Of a stretch of DNA of 64,000 nt, positions 1 through 12,490 are shown piece after piece; position 1 is the first letter of the stretch; each line of letters begins with the position of its first letter. Origin of the DNA: DASRHK01 sp963776465 (GTDB lineage: Bacteria > Pseudomonadota > Gammaproteobacteria > Nevskiales > Nevskiaceae). The notes under the pieces were generated by a model. That model saw only the letters and a program-made list of their open reading frames with translations. It was not told where the DNA came from and made no database searches. The DNA is taken from NCBI GenBank assembly GCA_963776465.1, contig CAVZMV010000002.1:744001-808000 (forward strand), in the 5' to 3' direction. The position numbers and the translations under genes are program-made.

Positions 1-40
1 TGCTTCAGCCATCTCGTACTCCCTGAAAAGCAAAACTGGG

Positions 41-76
41 TCCCCGCCTTCGCGGGGATGACCTGACTTCGTCAGG
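41..76 (-). terminator. tandem hairpins after rubredoxin
   Basis: Two perfect stem-loops follow the rubredoxin gene. CCTGAC/GTCAGG at 62-76 overlaps its stop codon. TCCCCGC/GCGGGGA at 41-58 is followed, in the minus direction, by a T-rich stretch (GTTTTGCTTTTC). This fits an intrinsic terminator. The second hairpin also resembles the short palindromic repeats scattered in many beta- and gammaproteobacterial genomes, so it may be a repeat used as a terminator. Confidence 0.5.
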
Positions 77-239
77 CCACTTCAACCATCTGGAAATCCG
101 ATTTCGCGGCGCCGCAGTCCGGACAGGTCCACGTGTCGGGAACATCCTCCCAGCGCGTGCCTGGCGCGATGCCCTCCTCGGGCAACCCCTTGGCTTCGTC
201 GTATTCGAAATCGCAGATCAGGCAACGCCACTTCTTCAT
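72..239 (-). CDS. rubA: rubredoxin
   Basis: A 55-residue protein starting MKKWRCLICDFEYDEAKG. It has both CxxC iron-binding knuckles of rubredoxin: CLIC near residues 6-9 and CPDC near 39-42. The Asp-Thr-Trp-x-Cys-Pro-Asp-Cys-Gly signature is intact and the length is standard. Rubredoxins are small one-electron carriers with an Fe(SCys)4 centre, often serving alkane hydroxylases or oxidative-stress reductases. No such partner is in the window, so its role here is open. A good promoter lies upstream at 281-310 and tandem hairpins lie downstream. Confidence 0.93.
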   Translation of the reverse strand: MKKWRCLICDFEYDEAKGLPEEGIAPGTRWEDVPDTWTCPDCGAAKSDFQMVEVA

Positions 240-280
240 CGGCAGTCGATCTCGCGCGGCAAGCGCTGGAAGGGCCGCGG

Positions 281-310
281 ATTATGCCGTGGGAGCGATG
301 GTCCTGTCAG
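281..310 (-). promoter_or_regulatory. sigma70-type promoter for rubredoxin
   Basis: Read on the minus strand, CTGACA (305-310) and CATAAT (281-286) are separated by 18 bases. Each matches five of six consensus positions. The start would lie about 35 nt before the rubredoxin ATG. Inference from sequence only. Confidence 0.5.
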
Positions 311-333
311 TGTGACCGCCGCGCCGGCGATCG

Positions 334-2283
334 TTATGCGGCGCTCTGCTCGCTCTGCAGCTGATGGATCAGCCGGCGGACCGCGGCGTCCGGATTGCAC
401 GGCGCGGAGCGGCCCGAGCACAGATCGTCGAGGAAGTGGCCGGCCTGCATGCGCAGCGGATTGGTGCCGTCGAATTCGGTGAACGCCAGGCTGTCCTGCT
501 TGGGGTAGAAGGCCTCGAGCCGCAACCAGCGCATCTTCTGCTGGCCGTGATCGTAGACGCGGTACCAGCGCGCGCTGCGCAGCAGCGTGCCCAGTGCGTC
601 CGGCACGGGCGGGAGCTCTTCCTCGCGCGCCGGCTCCACGCAGTCCGGCGTTTCGACCGTCGACAACGCGGGGTCCTGCGTCTCGATCATGACGAGCGCG
701 TCGGCCGTCTCCGCGATGCGATGCGGCAGGCGGGCCGCGACCTCAAGAATCTCCGCGGAGACGCCAGCCGCTTCCAGGCCCGCGGCCAGGCGCTGGCGCA
801 GGCCCTCGTCGAGCGGCGCGGAAGGATTCTCGCCGAGCGCATGCTCCATCAGCTCGTCCAGGGCGCGCAGGGCGTCGTGCCATTGCATGCTGTCGTGGCC
901 GTGGGTGAGCAGCTGGTGCACGAGCACCTCGGTCCATTTCTCGTTGATCAGCGGCAGCACCGAGCTGGCGACGAGCTTGCCCATGAAGCGTCCGTCGATG
1001 GCGGCGAACGCGAGCTCGCGGGCGCGGCCGCGCAGCCACTGCGCGCGCTCCTGCGCGTCTTCCTGGAGCTCGGCCAGGAACTTGTCGACCACTACGGAGG
1101 GCAGCGCGCGCAGCCCGGCCATGGCCGGGCGCACGAATGCGGCCGACAGGTCGAAGTCCGAGACGCAGCGCTCCAGCAGCGAATTGACCGGAACGGCGGC
1201 GTCCTGCCCCGACAGGTAGCCGTTGGCCGCCTTGCGGACGAGGTCGCCGGCGATCAAGCGCAGCGAGTGGCTGCGGTCGGTGAAGAACGAGGCGTCGACG
1301 AGCGCCGACTTGATCAGCGGGAAGCGCAGGTGCTCGAAGCGCTCCTTGAACTGCGGCGACAGGTGCTGGTCGGCCGCCACCGAGCCGAACAAGCGACCCA
1401 CCAGCGCCAGGCGCTGAATGATCGCGCGGGTGCGCACGGCCATGGTCTCGTGGCCGGCCTTGAGGCTTTCCAGAAGCTCGGCCGCCAGGTGGGCGTTGGA
1501 GTAGCCGCCGTGGCGGCCTTGCTCGGATTCGCGCTTCTGGGCGACGTCGATCAGGAGCGCTTTGGTATGCGGATCCACGTGCAGCGCCGCAGGGGACGCG
1601 GCAGCGGTGGACACGGGCAGCGGCTCGTTGGCGACCGGAGCCACATGCGGGCCTGCTCCCGGCAGGCTGTACTGGCCCAGCCTTTCCGCGACGCGCCTGT
1701 AGACCTGGTCCAGATGCGCGATGACGCCCTGCTCCAGGAGCTCACGCGTCAGCTCGGCCGTGCGCGCCGACAGGTCGGTGCGCGCGGTGCAGTCGCGCGC
1801 CACCAGGCGCATGCGCTCGGGCGAGAACCGGGCTGCGATGGGCGTCACCGACAGCCGGGCGCTCAAGCCGTCCATCTGATCGCGCAGCCCAAGCCACAGC
1901 GACTGGCACAAGGGGCCGACCTGGACGGCGCCCGGGTTGCCAGCCGATGCGTCCATTGCCGCGGCTGGGCGCGACAGCGCGCGCTCGAGCTCTACGGCAT
2001 ACGCGCGCTGCACCGATGCCGCCGACAGCCGCACCGCGTGCAGCGCGTCGATGAAGTCGCGGCGCAGGCGCTCGTCCCGGGTCTTCTCCGCCTTGGCGGT
2101 GAAGTGGCGACCGGCGCCAGCCAGCGCGCCGCGCACCAGGTTGTTCAGCGCGTCCTTGGCAACGTCGGCAAGCTCCTCGACGACCGGGTGCGTCTCGGCC
2201 AGGGGCACCGGCGTGGTCACCGCCAGGAAGCTGGGGATCGGCGCGACGTAGCGTGCGGTCACCCTGGGTTTGGACGCGAACAT
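334..2283 (-). CDS. DUF1631 family protein
   Basis: A 649-residue, mainly helical, soluble protein that fits the DUF1631 family of gammaproteobacteria. The C-terminal part (about 580-649) has the family-type pattern of a short basic beta segment (ARWYRVYDHGQQKMRWLRLE) followed by a phenylalanine/glycine-rich turn and a final helix. No signal peptide or membrane segment is visible. The start at 2283 (MFASKPRVTARY) is chosen because a longer upstream extension would run through the metH start region. The family's molecular function is not established here. Its start is 142 nt from the divergent metH start. Confidence 0.7.
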   Translation of the reverse strand: MFASKPRVTARYVAPIPSFLAVTTPVPLAETHPVVEELADVAKDALNNLVRGALAGAGRHFTAKAEKTRDERLRRDFIDALHAVRLSAASVQRAYAVELERALSRPAAAMDASAGNPGAVQVGPLCQSLWLGLRDQMDGLSARLSVTPIAARFSPERMRLVARDCTARTDLSARTAELTRELLEQGVIAHLDQVYRRVAERLGQYSLPGAGPHVAPVANEPLPVSTAAASPAALHVDPHTKALLIDVAQKRESEQGRHGGYSNAHLAAELLESLKAGHETMAVRTRAIIQRLALVGRLFGSVAADQHLSPQFKERFEHLRFPLIKSALVDASFFTDRSHSLRLIAGDLVRKAANGYLSGQDAAVPVNSLLERCVSDFDLSAAFVRPAMAGLRALPSVVVDKFLAELQEDAQERAQWLRGRARELAFAAIDGRFMGKLVASSVLPLINEKWTEVLVHQLLTHGHDSMQWHDALRALDELMEHALGENPSAPLDEGLRQRLAAGLEAAGVSAEILEVAARLPHRIAETADALVMIETQDPALSTVETPDCVEPAREEELPPVPDALGTLLRSARWYRVYDHGQQKMRWLRLEAFYPKQDSLAFTEFDGTNPLRMQAGHFLDDLCSGRSAPCNPDAAVRRLIHQLQSEQSAA

Positions 2284-2388
2284 GACGGCACCTACGAGAA
2301 GCAGGCTGTCAGTGTCCGGCCTGGCGCCCGCGGCGTCAGTAGTCAAAACATCGTGATGTCTACAGCGCCGCCGGGGCGGGGCCTCGGT

Positions 2389-2418
2389 TATCCGCTTATC
2401 CGTATAGGTGGATATAAT
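2389..2418 (+). promoter_or_regulatory. metH promoter with TATCC operator-like repeats
   Basis: A perfect TATAAT lies at 2413-2418, seven bases before the metH ATG at 2426, so the transcript would be leaderless or nearly so. TATCC occurs at 2389-2393 and again at 2397-2401, and is mirrored by GGATA at 2410-2414 (TATCC-N8-GGATA). This dyad overlaps the -10 box and looks like an operator. It does not match the MetJ (AGACGTCT) or MetR (TGAA-N5-TTCA) boxes. Confidence 0.5.
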
Positions 2419-2425
2419 CGCCCTC

Positions 2426-3451
2426 ATGAACACGATCCCGCCGAACCGAATCGCCGAGCTGGACCGGCTGCTGGCCGACCGCATCCTGATCCTGGATGGG
2501 GCGATGGGCACGATGATCCAGAACCACCGGCTGGAAGAGGCCGACTACCGCGGGGAGCGCTTCGCGGACTGGAAGCAGGATCTGAAAGGGAACAACGATC
2601 TGCTGGTGCTGACGCAGCCCCAGATCATCCGTGGCATCCACCGCCAGTACCTGCAGGCGGGCGCCGATCTGGTCGAGACCAACACCTTCAATGCCCAGCG
2701 TATTTCCCTTGCCGACTACGGCATGGAGGCGCTGGCCTACGAGATCAACGTCGCCGCGGCAGGCCTCGCCCGATCGGCCGCGGACGAGTTCTCCACGCCG
2801 GATCGGCCGCGCTTCGTCTGCGGCGCGCTGGGGCCGACCAACCGCACGGCCAGCATCTCGCCGGACGTCAACGACGCGGGCAAGCGCAACGTCACCTTCG
2901 ACGAGCTGGTCGAGGCTTACGACGAGGCGGCGCGCGGCTTGATCGACGGCGGCGCGGACCTTCTGATGATCGAGACCATCTTCGACACGCTCAACGCCAA
3001 GGCGGCGATCTTCGCCTGCGAGACGCTGTTCGACCGGATCGGCCGCCGCCTGCCGCTGATCATCTCGGGAACCATCACCGATGCGTCGGGCCGCACGCTG
3101 TCGGGGCAGGTGGTGGAAGCGTTCTGGAACTCGGTCCGCCATTCACGCCCACTGGCGGTGGGCCTCAACTGCGCGCTCGGCGCCAAGGAGATGCGCCCTT
3201 ACATCGCCGAGCTCGCGCGCGTCGCCGATTGCCACATCTGCTGCTATCCCAACGCCGGGCTGCCCAACGCGTTCGGCGAATACGACGAGAAGCCGCACGA
3301 CACCGCCTGCATCCTGGAGGACTTCGCCGCGTCCGGCTTCGTCAACATCCTGGGCGGCTGCTGCGGCACCACGCCGGACCACATCGCCGCGATCGCGGAG
3401 CACGTCCGCGACAAGTCGCCGCGCCGGCTGGCGCTGCCCGAAGCCGCCTGA
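2426..3451 (+). CDS. metH: methionine synthase, homocysteine-binding subunit
   Basis: A 341-residue protein equal to the N-terminal Hcy-binding barrel of cobalamin-dependent methionine synthase. It has the ILDGAMGTMIQ start motif, the GLNCALGA cysteine and the C-terminal GGCCGTTPDH cysteine pair; together these three cysteines bind the catalytic zinc that activates homocysteine. In E. coli this domain is fused to the rest of MetH. Here it is a separate gene 12 bases upstream of the remaining domains. A GTG at 2408 could extend it by six residues, but it overlaps the TATAAT box, so the ATG at 2426 is preferred. Confidence 0.93.
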   Translation: MNTIPPNRIAELDRLLADRILILDGAMGTMIQNHRLEEADYRGERFADWKQDLKGNNDLLVLTQPQIIRGIHRQYLQAGADLVETNTFNAQRISLADYGMEALAYEINVAAAGLARSAADEFSTPDRPRFVCGALGPTNRTASISPDVNDAGKRNVTFDELVEAYDEAARGLIDGGADLLMIETIFDTLNAKAAIFACETLFDRIGRRLPLIISGTITDASGRTLSGQVVEAFWNSVRHSRPLAVGLNCALGAKEMRPYIAELARVADCHICCYPNAGLPNAFGEYDEKPHDTACILEDFAASGFVNILGGCCGTTPDHIAAIAEHVRDKSPRRLALPEAA

Positions 3452-3463
3452 CCTAGAGCCATC

Positions 3464-6208
<2,745 letters not shown>

Positions 6209-6212
<4 letters not shown>

Positions 6213-9200
6213 GGTCCGTCGACCTCGGGGCAGGTAAAGCCCGCTCCATCGCCGACGGGAACGTCGATCAGCGTCCCATTCGGCGCCAGGAAATTGGATT
6301 TCTGGCAGCGCCCCATGATCTCGCGGCGCGGACACTCGTGCGGATCGTCGCCGGCGTTGGGCGGCACGTTGCCCGTCGGCGGGGGCGGCGTTGCCTGCTC
6401 CAGACAGCGCTCGCTGGTCCATGGCTCGTCCCACACCACGATGCCCGAGCCCGATGCCTGCGCCGGATCGGCGTAGTTCAGCGGCTCCAGCGCGAAGTAC
6501 TCGGCGACGTCGGGATGCCGCGCCGAATCCACCCGTGACCGGTCCACGCGCGCACCAACCGTGCGCGCCATCACGTCGGCGGTCCACATGCTGACCTGGT
6601 GATCGCCGAACGCAGGATGCAGCAGCACTTGCTTGGGCGGACCGTTGAAGGCGCTGTTGTCGGTGAGGTGCAGCGCGTAGCCGTCGTTCTCGCTGCGGTC
6701 CCACAGCATCTGCATCATCGCCATCGCCAGCGGCCGGTCGAGGTCGTCCTGGTAGGACAGGTAGAGCGGCACCGAGTAGAGCGCGAAGTCGGAGCTGCGC
6801 GTCAGCAGCGTCGAGTAGTTCATGCCGACGACGCCGAGCGATCCGCGCTTGATGTCCTTGGACGCCGCGACGACGACGCCGCCCAGGATGCCGCCCTGCG
6901 AGTTGCCGTCGTAGAAGACCTCGTCGCCGGCGATCAGCGGCACGCCCTCGACCTGGAAGGCCGGGTGACCGCGGAATCCCTGCGGATGCCGCAACAGCCG
7001 CGCGAGGAACATCTGGTTGAGCATGCCTTGCTGCCCGCCGTCGGGCACGACCGGGAAGAACGACAGGTCCACCAGCGACAGCACCACGCTCGCCAGATCG
7101 CCGGACGCGAAGCCGAACCAGTCGGCGGCGCAGAAGATCACGTCGTGCTCGGTGCCGAACAGCCGCAGCTGATCCTGGTTGACCTCGCCGCGCGAGCCGA
7201 GCAGGCCATGGCCGTAGAGCGACCCGCGGCCGGGCCGCGCGTCGGCGGCCGTGGCGGTCGCAAAGTCCTTGCCCGCAAGCGCGGCGTGCGGGATGTTGCA
7301 GGTGAAATTGGTCGACAGCGAGCCGGTGCGATCCGGCAGACCGTCGCCGTAGAGCGCGGCTTGCGGATCGGCGCTGAGAGCGTCGGTGGGGTTGTAGTAG
7401 AGCCGGTTGGGCGGCAGCGACAGCGATGCCACGAGCTCCAGGAAATCCGTCGGGCTGAACACGTCGCAGACCTCGCCGACCGGCGAGACCGATCCGCACT
7501 GATCCCGTACCGGGCCCAGGAGGTTCGGAACATTCTCGTCGTAGGCGCGCAGCAGCGCGCTGAATTCCGGCGCGGCATCGAGCGGCGAGGGATCGGGCGC
7601 GATCACGTAGCTCGGCACGGTGAACGTGCCGCGGATCCGGCGCGCCAGCTCCTCCTCGGGGTTCTCCTCGATCACGTCGACGGTGAAGGCGGGCGCGGCG
7701 CCGAGCGACAGGATGTTGCCCTGCGCATCCTCGGTCTGGCCGAGCACGTTCTGGAACGCATCGTCGCGCATGTGCCGCAGCCGCGAGACCTGGTTCTCCG
7801 CGCTGTTCACGGTGAAGTCCCAGGCCAGGTACAGCGACGGATCGCGGGCGATGCCGGCGCGATCGAGCACGGGGAACACGCTGGCTTCGAGCTCGGCGCA
7901 GCGCTGCGCCACGACCGGCAGCAGCAGCGATCCCAGCTGGTCGCGACAAGTCGCGAAGGCGGGGCCCGCCTGGATTGCGCGACCCTCGTCGTCGACGAGG
8001 TTGCGCAGCACCACGACGTAGCGGCGACCCGCGCTGAAGTTCTTCGCCGGCCGGATCATGAGCGCCGGTTTCTTCGGCAGCAGCCCGCCCACGCCCTGGT
8101 TGGGCAACAGGCCGCCGGCGTTGAGATCGATCTCGGCCCACACCAGGTGGCGCTGCGGGATTTCCACGTCGGACTGCGGCACTTCGAGCACGATCACCGA
8201 TGCATCAGATGCCTCGAATTGCGACAAGTCCGTCAGCGGGACCGCACCGACAATCGCGCCGGTGGGATGGCCATCCGGCGCCTTCACGATCCCCAGGTGC
8301 GGCACGTAGGTGACGATCGGCTGGCCCGGCGAGAAGCCGTCCTGCCGGTTCCACTCGGTGGGATCGATTTGATGGCCGGCGGCGTTGCGCGGCGTCGCCA
8401 GCGGATTGAAGTTCACGCGCCGGCCGGTGCCGCCACGCTCCACCGACTGCGGACTGCCGACGCTCGCGGCGACGGTGAAGTGGTCGTTGGGGAAAGGCAG
8501 CAGGCAGGCGCTGCTGTCGAGCAGGTCGCAGCCGAGCAGCATCGCGTCGAGCGCCGGCAGCACGAGGTCCGCTGCGGGCGAGGGCTCGGGACTGCTTGCG
8601 AAGGCCGAGCAGATCTCCTCGGGAAGCCCCGCGTCGATGCACGGCTGGTGCAGCGGCGTGGTCGGATCCAGCAGCGCGCAGAAGGCTTCCGGCAGTGGCG
8701 TGCCGCGGCAGGCGTTGGCGTACGAGCGCTGCAGGTAGTCGATGTTGCGCACCAGCGCCGGCAGGATGCAGTGGCCGTCACCGAGGTTGCTGCAGGCGGC
8801 GAGCGACGGCGGCAGCGTCGAGTTGGGCGCGTCGAACAGCGGTTGATAGGCCTGCAGGCGCAGCAGCGGCACCGACAGCGGGCCCATCGACACGAACTCC
8901 TCGTAGCCGGTGAACGGTGCCGTGAAGCCGGCGTTGCAGAAGGGATCGGTGTCCGCGCGCACGCAGTTCACCGCCGGATCGACGTAGCTGAACTCGTCCT
9001 CCGGGATGAGATAGCCGAACGAGTTGTGGGTGAGGCCGAGCAGCATCACCGCGGCCTGCGGATCGGCCAGGCTCTTGATCCACTGTCCGAAGGTGTTGGT
9101 CGCCTCGCCGGGGATGGTCACGATCTCCAGGCCCTGCGTGCCGCCCAGGGTGATGCGCGTCACCAGCGTCTCGGCCGTCGGCGCGATCTGCGTGAAATCC

Positions 9201-10477
9201 ACCGACGCGGTATCGAGGATGCCGCCGAGCACCGGGACGTTGCGCAGCGGCGTCGGCGTGAAGTTGTAGTAGCGGTTGAAGATGCCGGCGGGACCGGCAG
9301 CGGCGAACGCCGGGTTGGTCACCGGCAGCGTCGCGCGCTCGTGCCGCACCGACATCGTCGGCGCCAGCGTCCGGGCCTGGCTCACGTGATCGAGCGCGGC
9401 GCCGGCGATCGCCTCTCCGCGGCAGCGGACCTGATCGTAGGTGTTGGGCTCGGGGATGCCGACGCAATCGCCGCCGGAGCCGGAGGCATCAGCGATCGCG
9501 CCGTTGAAGTACAGCGCGACGCCGCCTTCCTCCTCCAGCAGCTCCACCGCGCCGAGGATGTAGTCGGCGTGCGTGACGCGCGGGTCCTCGTCGACGCTGG
9601 TCGGATGCGCGCTGTACTGCAGGATGCTGGCGACCAGCGCGCCATCGCTGCGTTCGGCGCGCAGCAGCGACAGCTTGCTGTCGGCGTCGGCAAACGGGTC
9701 GACCCGCGGCCGGCGGTAGTTGTTGAACTCGTTGGTGTCGGTCTGCGCAAGCTTGAGCGCGACCGGGACGAGGTTGCCCGCGGCTTCCCGTGCGGCGTCC
9801 GCCGCGCTGGTGACCAGCAGATTGTCGATCCAGTCCTGCGGCACCCCGCCCCAAAGCCCTTGCAGGTCGGCGCCGGCGTGCGTGTGCGTCTGGCCGAACA
9901 GGATGTCGTCGTGCTCGACGCAGGCGCCGGCTTCGCAGGTCGCTGCGTTGACGGCAGACATCACCTTTTCCTGGATGACGTTGCCGGCGCCCGTGGCATC
10001 CAGCGTGACGAACGCGACGCGATGCACGGCGCCGGATTCATCCGGCGACTGCAGGATCATCACGCGGACGAAGGTGTTCTCCTCGTTGCCTTCGCGGTTG
10101 ACGTAGACCCGCTCCTGCGCGGGCTGCGTCAGCTGCTCGCCGACCTGGTTGAACGGGTTGGGCAGGTTCTGTGTCGGGTTGATGCCGAAGCCGCCGAGGT
10201 TGAATTTCTGCGTGCGCGTGCCGACGCCGCCCAGGCGCGGCTCCGCCACGCCGTCGATGTGCTCCTGCGTGGGCGTGACGCTGCGCTTGGCCGCCGCCGC
10301 GCAGACGTCGGCCGCTTCGCAGGTTTCGGCGACGGGAGGATCCACCGGCGGCGGATTGGCGGTGCCACCCCCGCTCAAGGGGTTGCTGGTGCCGCAGGCA
10401 GCGGCGAGCAAGGCGGGAAGACAGGCAAGACACGGCGCGCGCAAGCGCTCGAAGCAGCGGAACATCGACGACTCCAT
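6209..10477 (-). CDS. giant lipoprotein: ceramidase-like domain plus lipase-like alpha/beta hydrolase
   Basis: A 1,422-residue exported protein. The N-terminus is a lipoprotein signal with probable lipidated Cys28 (LLAAAC; the -3 residue is Ala, a weak lipobox). Residues about 110-480 resemble neutral ceramidases: the metal-ligand motif QTHTHAG near 195-202, a later SAHPTS, and ALYFNGAIAD. Residues about 690-1400 look like a large bacterial lipase/alpha-beta hydrolase: an LPFPNDHF segment typical of virulence-factor-type lipase N-termini, and the nucleophile elbow GNSQGG with Ser1193. Many Cys pairs suggest disulfides in the periplasm or at the surface. A function in cleaving lipids such as sphingolipids or phospholipids is inferred. 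No frameshift is visible. Confidence 0.72.
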
Positions 10478-10529
10478 CCTTGGACGTGCAGCAATCCGAC
10501 GCCCAGATCATATGCGATGCGCAAGGCCC

Positions 10530-10535
10530 TAGAAT
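10530..10535 (+). promoter_or_regulatory. -10 box for a leaderless start
   Basis: TAGAAT lies five bases before the ATG at 10541, with no Shine-Dalgarno sequence. The expected transcription start falls on or next to the start codon. A competing in-frame ATG at 10517 lies upstream of this box. Confidence 0.4.
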
Positions 10536-10540
10536 TGCGC

Positions 10541-11203
10541 ATGGCCGAAGGACGCCTCCAGAAAAGGATCGCCGAGCTGCGCAAGACGCGCTGGCTGCAG
10601 GGTTTGCTGGTCGTCGCCGGCGTGGCCGCGGTCGGGCTGACGATCTTCATCGGCGGCGAGAAGCTGTTCCAGTGGCAGCCGCCGCCGGAGTTCGCCCAGT
10701 ACACCGAGCGCATGCCCGACGGCGTTCCGCTGGCCGACTTCGCCAGCAACGACAGCGTCGAGAGCGTGACGGCCCAGCTGCGCGCGCAGAACCACACGCC
10801 CGAGCACAGCTCCAGCCACAAGTCGGAGAGCCGGCGCTACCCGCCGCGCAAGCTCGACGCCATCGACGTCAGCGCCTACCGGCACGAAGGCCAGCGCGGC
10901 CACCTGACCCTGGAGTTCTTCAACGATCGGCTGTACGAGGTGCGCTTCGAGCCCGACGACGTCAAGGCCTATGCCCCACGCCTGCACGCGTCCGACAGCG
11001 CCCTGAAGCGCGACCGCATCGGCATGGTGGAGCTGGTGCGCGGCGCGCAGCGCATCGTCTCCAACGTCGACCTGGCCAACACCAAGGTCGGCCGCGAGCT
11101 CAACACCCGGCCGTACGTGATCTGGCAGGACCTGCGCCTCAAGCAGCAGCTGGCGCAGTGGGAAGAGACCTACGGCGTCGAGTCCGTGCGCAGCGAGGAT
11201 TGA
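10541..11203 (+). CDS. membrane-anchored protein of unknown function
   Basis: A 220-residue protein with a short basic cytoplasmic N-terminus, one transmembrane helix (WLQGLLVVAGVAAVGLTIFI, about residues 15-35) and a polar periplasmic domain with SSSHKSESRRY and alternating beta-type segments. No known family is recognised. The start at 10541 is favoured because TAGAAT sits just upstream. An ATG at 10517 would add eight residues. It is convergent with the methyltransferase-like gene, 12 bases away, and divergent from the giant lipoprotein gene. Confidence 0.65.
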   Translation: MAEGRLQKRIAELRKTRWLQGLLVVAGVAAVGLTIFIGGEKLFQWQPPPEFAQYTERMPDGVPLADFASNDSVESVTAQLRAQNHTPEHSSSHKSESRRYPPRKLDAIDVSAYRHEGQRGHLTLEFFNDRLYEVRFEPDDVKAYAPRLHASDSALKRDRIGMVELVRGAQRIVSNVDLANTKVGRELNTRPYVIWQDLRLKQQLAQWEETYGVESVRSED

Positions 11204-11215
11204 CTACGCGCGTCG

Positions 11216-12037
11216 CTACTCGGGTTTCACGAACTTCAGCGTCATCCGGTCGCTCTCGCCGATGGCCTGGTACTTCGCCCGATCCTGATCGCCGCGCTTG
11301 AACGACGGCGGTAGCGTCCAGACGCCGTCGGCGTAGTCCTTGGTGTCCTTCGGGTTGGCGTTGATCTCCGACTTGGCCGCCAGGCGGAAGCCGGCTGCCT
11401 GGGCCAGCTGCTGCACGTATTCCTCGGTGACGTAGCCCGTCTTCTTCATAGCCTCGATCGGCGTGCCCGGCGCCGCGCGATGCTCCACCACGCCCAGGGT
11501 GCCGCCGGGCTTCAGCGCCTTGAAGAACGCGGCGAACATGTCGCGCTCGTAATCCCCCGAGATCCAGTTGTGCACGTTGCGGAAGGTCAGCACGAGGTCG
11601 GCGGAGCCCGGCGGCGCTGCCTCCCAGCGATCCGGCTTGCCGAGCTCCGTGATCACGGTCCGGTCGTAGAGCTCCGGATGGGCCGCGAGCTTCTGGCGGA
11701 ATTCGTTCATCGCGTCGATGCGCCACTGGGGCGCGCCTTCCCAGGAGACCACGTAGCCCGCGGCGATGAACTTGCCCGATTCGCGCAGGTACGGCGCCAG
11801 GATCTCGGCATACCAGCCGGTCGCCGGCCACACCTCGACCACCGTCATGTCGGGCCGGATGCCGAAGAACTCCAGCGTCTCGCGCGGGTGGCGGTAGCGG
11901 TCGCGGGCCACGAACGACTCGGTGCGGTGCTTGCCGGCGACGGCTCGCGCCAGGGCGTCGGCGCCGCGCGTGCCACCGGAGGCGCATGCGCCGAGCGTGC
12001 ACGCGATGAGGGCGACCGCGGCGATTCTGAGAGTCAT
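11216..12037 (-). CDS. methyltransferase-like lipoprotein (COG4798 type)
   Basis: A 273-residue protein with a clean lipoprotein signal: MTLRIAAVALIACTLGAC, lipobox LGAC, Cys18. It is followed by a class I SAM-methyltransferase-like fold: motif I region VVEVWPATGWYAEILAPYL, then DLVLTFRNVHNW and KALKPGGTLGVVEHR. The glycine motif I is altered (EVWPATG rather than ExGxGxG), so catalysis is uncertain. SAM is cytoplasmic, so an exported enzyme of this fold is odd; such predicted periplasmic methyltransferases are known only as a family. The start is fixed by AGGAGA six bases upstream. Confidence 0.75.
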   Translation of the reverse strand: MTLRIAAVALIACTLGACASGGTRGADALARAVAGKHRTESFVARDRYRHPRETLEFFGIRPDMTVVEVWPATGWYAEILAPYLRESGKFIAAGYVVSWEGAPQWRIDAMNEFRQKLAAHPELYDRTVITELGKPDRWEAAPPGSADLVLTFRNVHNWISGDYERDMFAAFFKALKPGGTLGVVEHRAAPGTPIEAMKKTGYVTEEYVQQLAQAAGFRLAAKSEINANPKDTKDYADGVWTLPPSFKRGDQDRAKYQAIGESDRMTLKFVKPE

Positions 12038-12156
12038 GTGTTCTCCTGCGAGCATCGAGGCATGTGCCTAAGAATAACCCGTTGCAACCGTTTTCCAGGC
12101 TGGCGCATCTCAAGCAAGACCCGGACTCTCGGGCCGCACGATGAAGGGGCGTCGCC

Positions 12157-12375
12157 ATGCGCAAGACCAAGCTTTGTGCCGTGCTGATCGGCGCCGCGTC
12201 GCTCGCGCCGCTCTCCGGCGGCAGTCATCCGGTCGCCGACGCTTCCGGATTCGTAGCGACGCCGCTGGGCACCGCCATCGCCAGCCAGGGCAACCAGGCG
12301 CTGCGCACCATCCGCGAGGAAGCGCGGCGATGCCTGCTAAGCCAGAAGCCCGCGCCGCTGGAGGCGTTCCTGTAG
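12157..12375 (+). CDS. small secreted protein, unknown
   Basis: A 72-residue ORF starting MRKTKLCAVLIGAASLAP, with a signal-peptide-like N-terminus, a polar middle and a short C-terminal helix. A GGGG ribosome binding site lies eight bases before the ATG. Its stop codon TAG is provided by the REP arm at 12371 (TGTAGGAG), so the present C-terminus may result from repeat insertion. An intrinsic terminator in the same direction follows at 12491. No family is recognised. Confidence 0.45.
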   Translation: MRKTKLCAVLIGAASLAPLSGGSHPVADASGFVATPLGTAIASQGNQALRTIREEARRCLLSQKPAPLEAFL

Positions 12376-12476
12376 GAGCGGCCGTTGGCCGGTCGCTCCT
12401 GCGCATCCATGCGCCCGCGACACTTGCACGTCCCTGTGCGGCGCGATCGGTTTCGGGGCCAACGGCCCCTCCTACA
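12371..12476. repeat. REP inverted pair (REPIN-like)
   Basis: TGTAGGAGCGGCCGTTGGCC (12371-12390) is matched, inverted and with one mismatch, by the arm at 12457-12476. The two are separated by 66 bases that contain further GC-rich dyads. TGTAGGAGCGGC-type sequences are the REP class of Pseudomonas and Xanthomonadaceae, mobilised by RAYT transposases. No RAYT gene is in the window. The left arm overlaps the end of the small gene at 12157. Confidence 0.8.
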
Positions 12477-12490
12477 ACGAATCCCCAACT

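Noticed and set aside
364..3456. Long plus-strand frame opposite DUF1631, 1,030 codons
   Set aside because: It is Arg/Ala-rich low-complexity translation with no motif. It is the antisense and off-frame shadow of the DUF1631 and metH genes in GC-rich DNA.
6599..10500. Plus-strand frame running the length of the giant lipoprotein gene
   Set aside because: His/Arg/Val-rich shadow. The minus frame has a lipoprotein signal and enzyme motifs. Only the last part after 10541 is a real gene.
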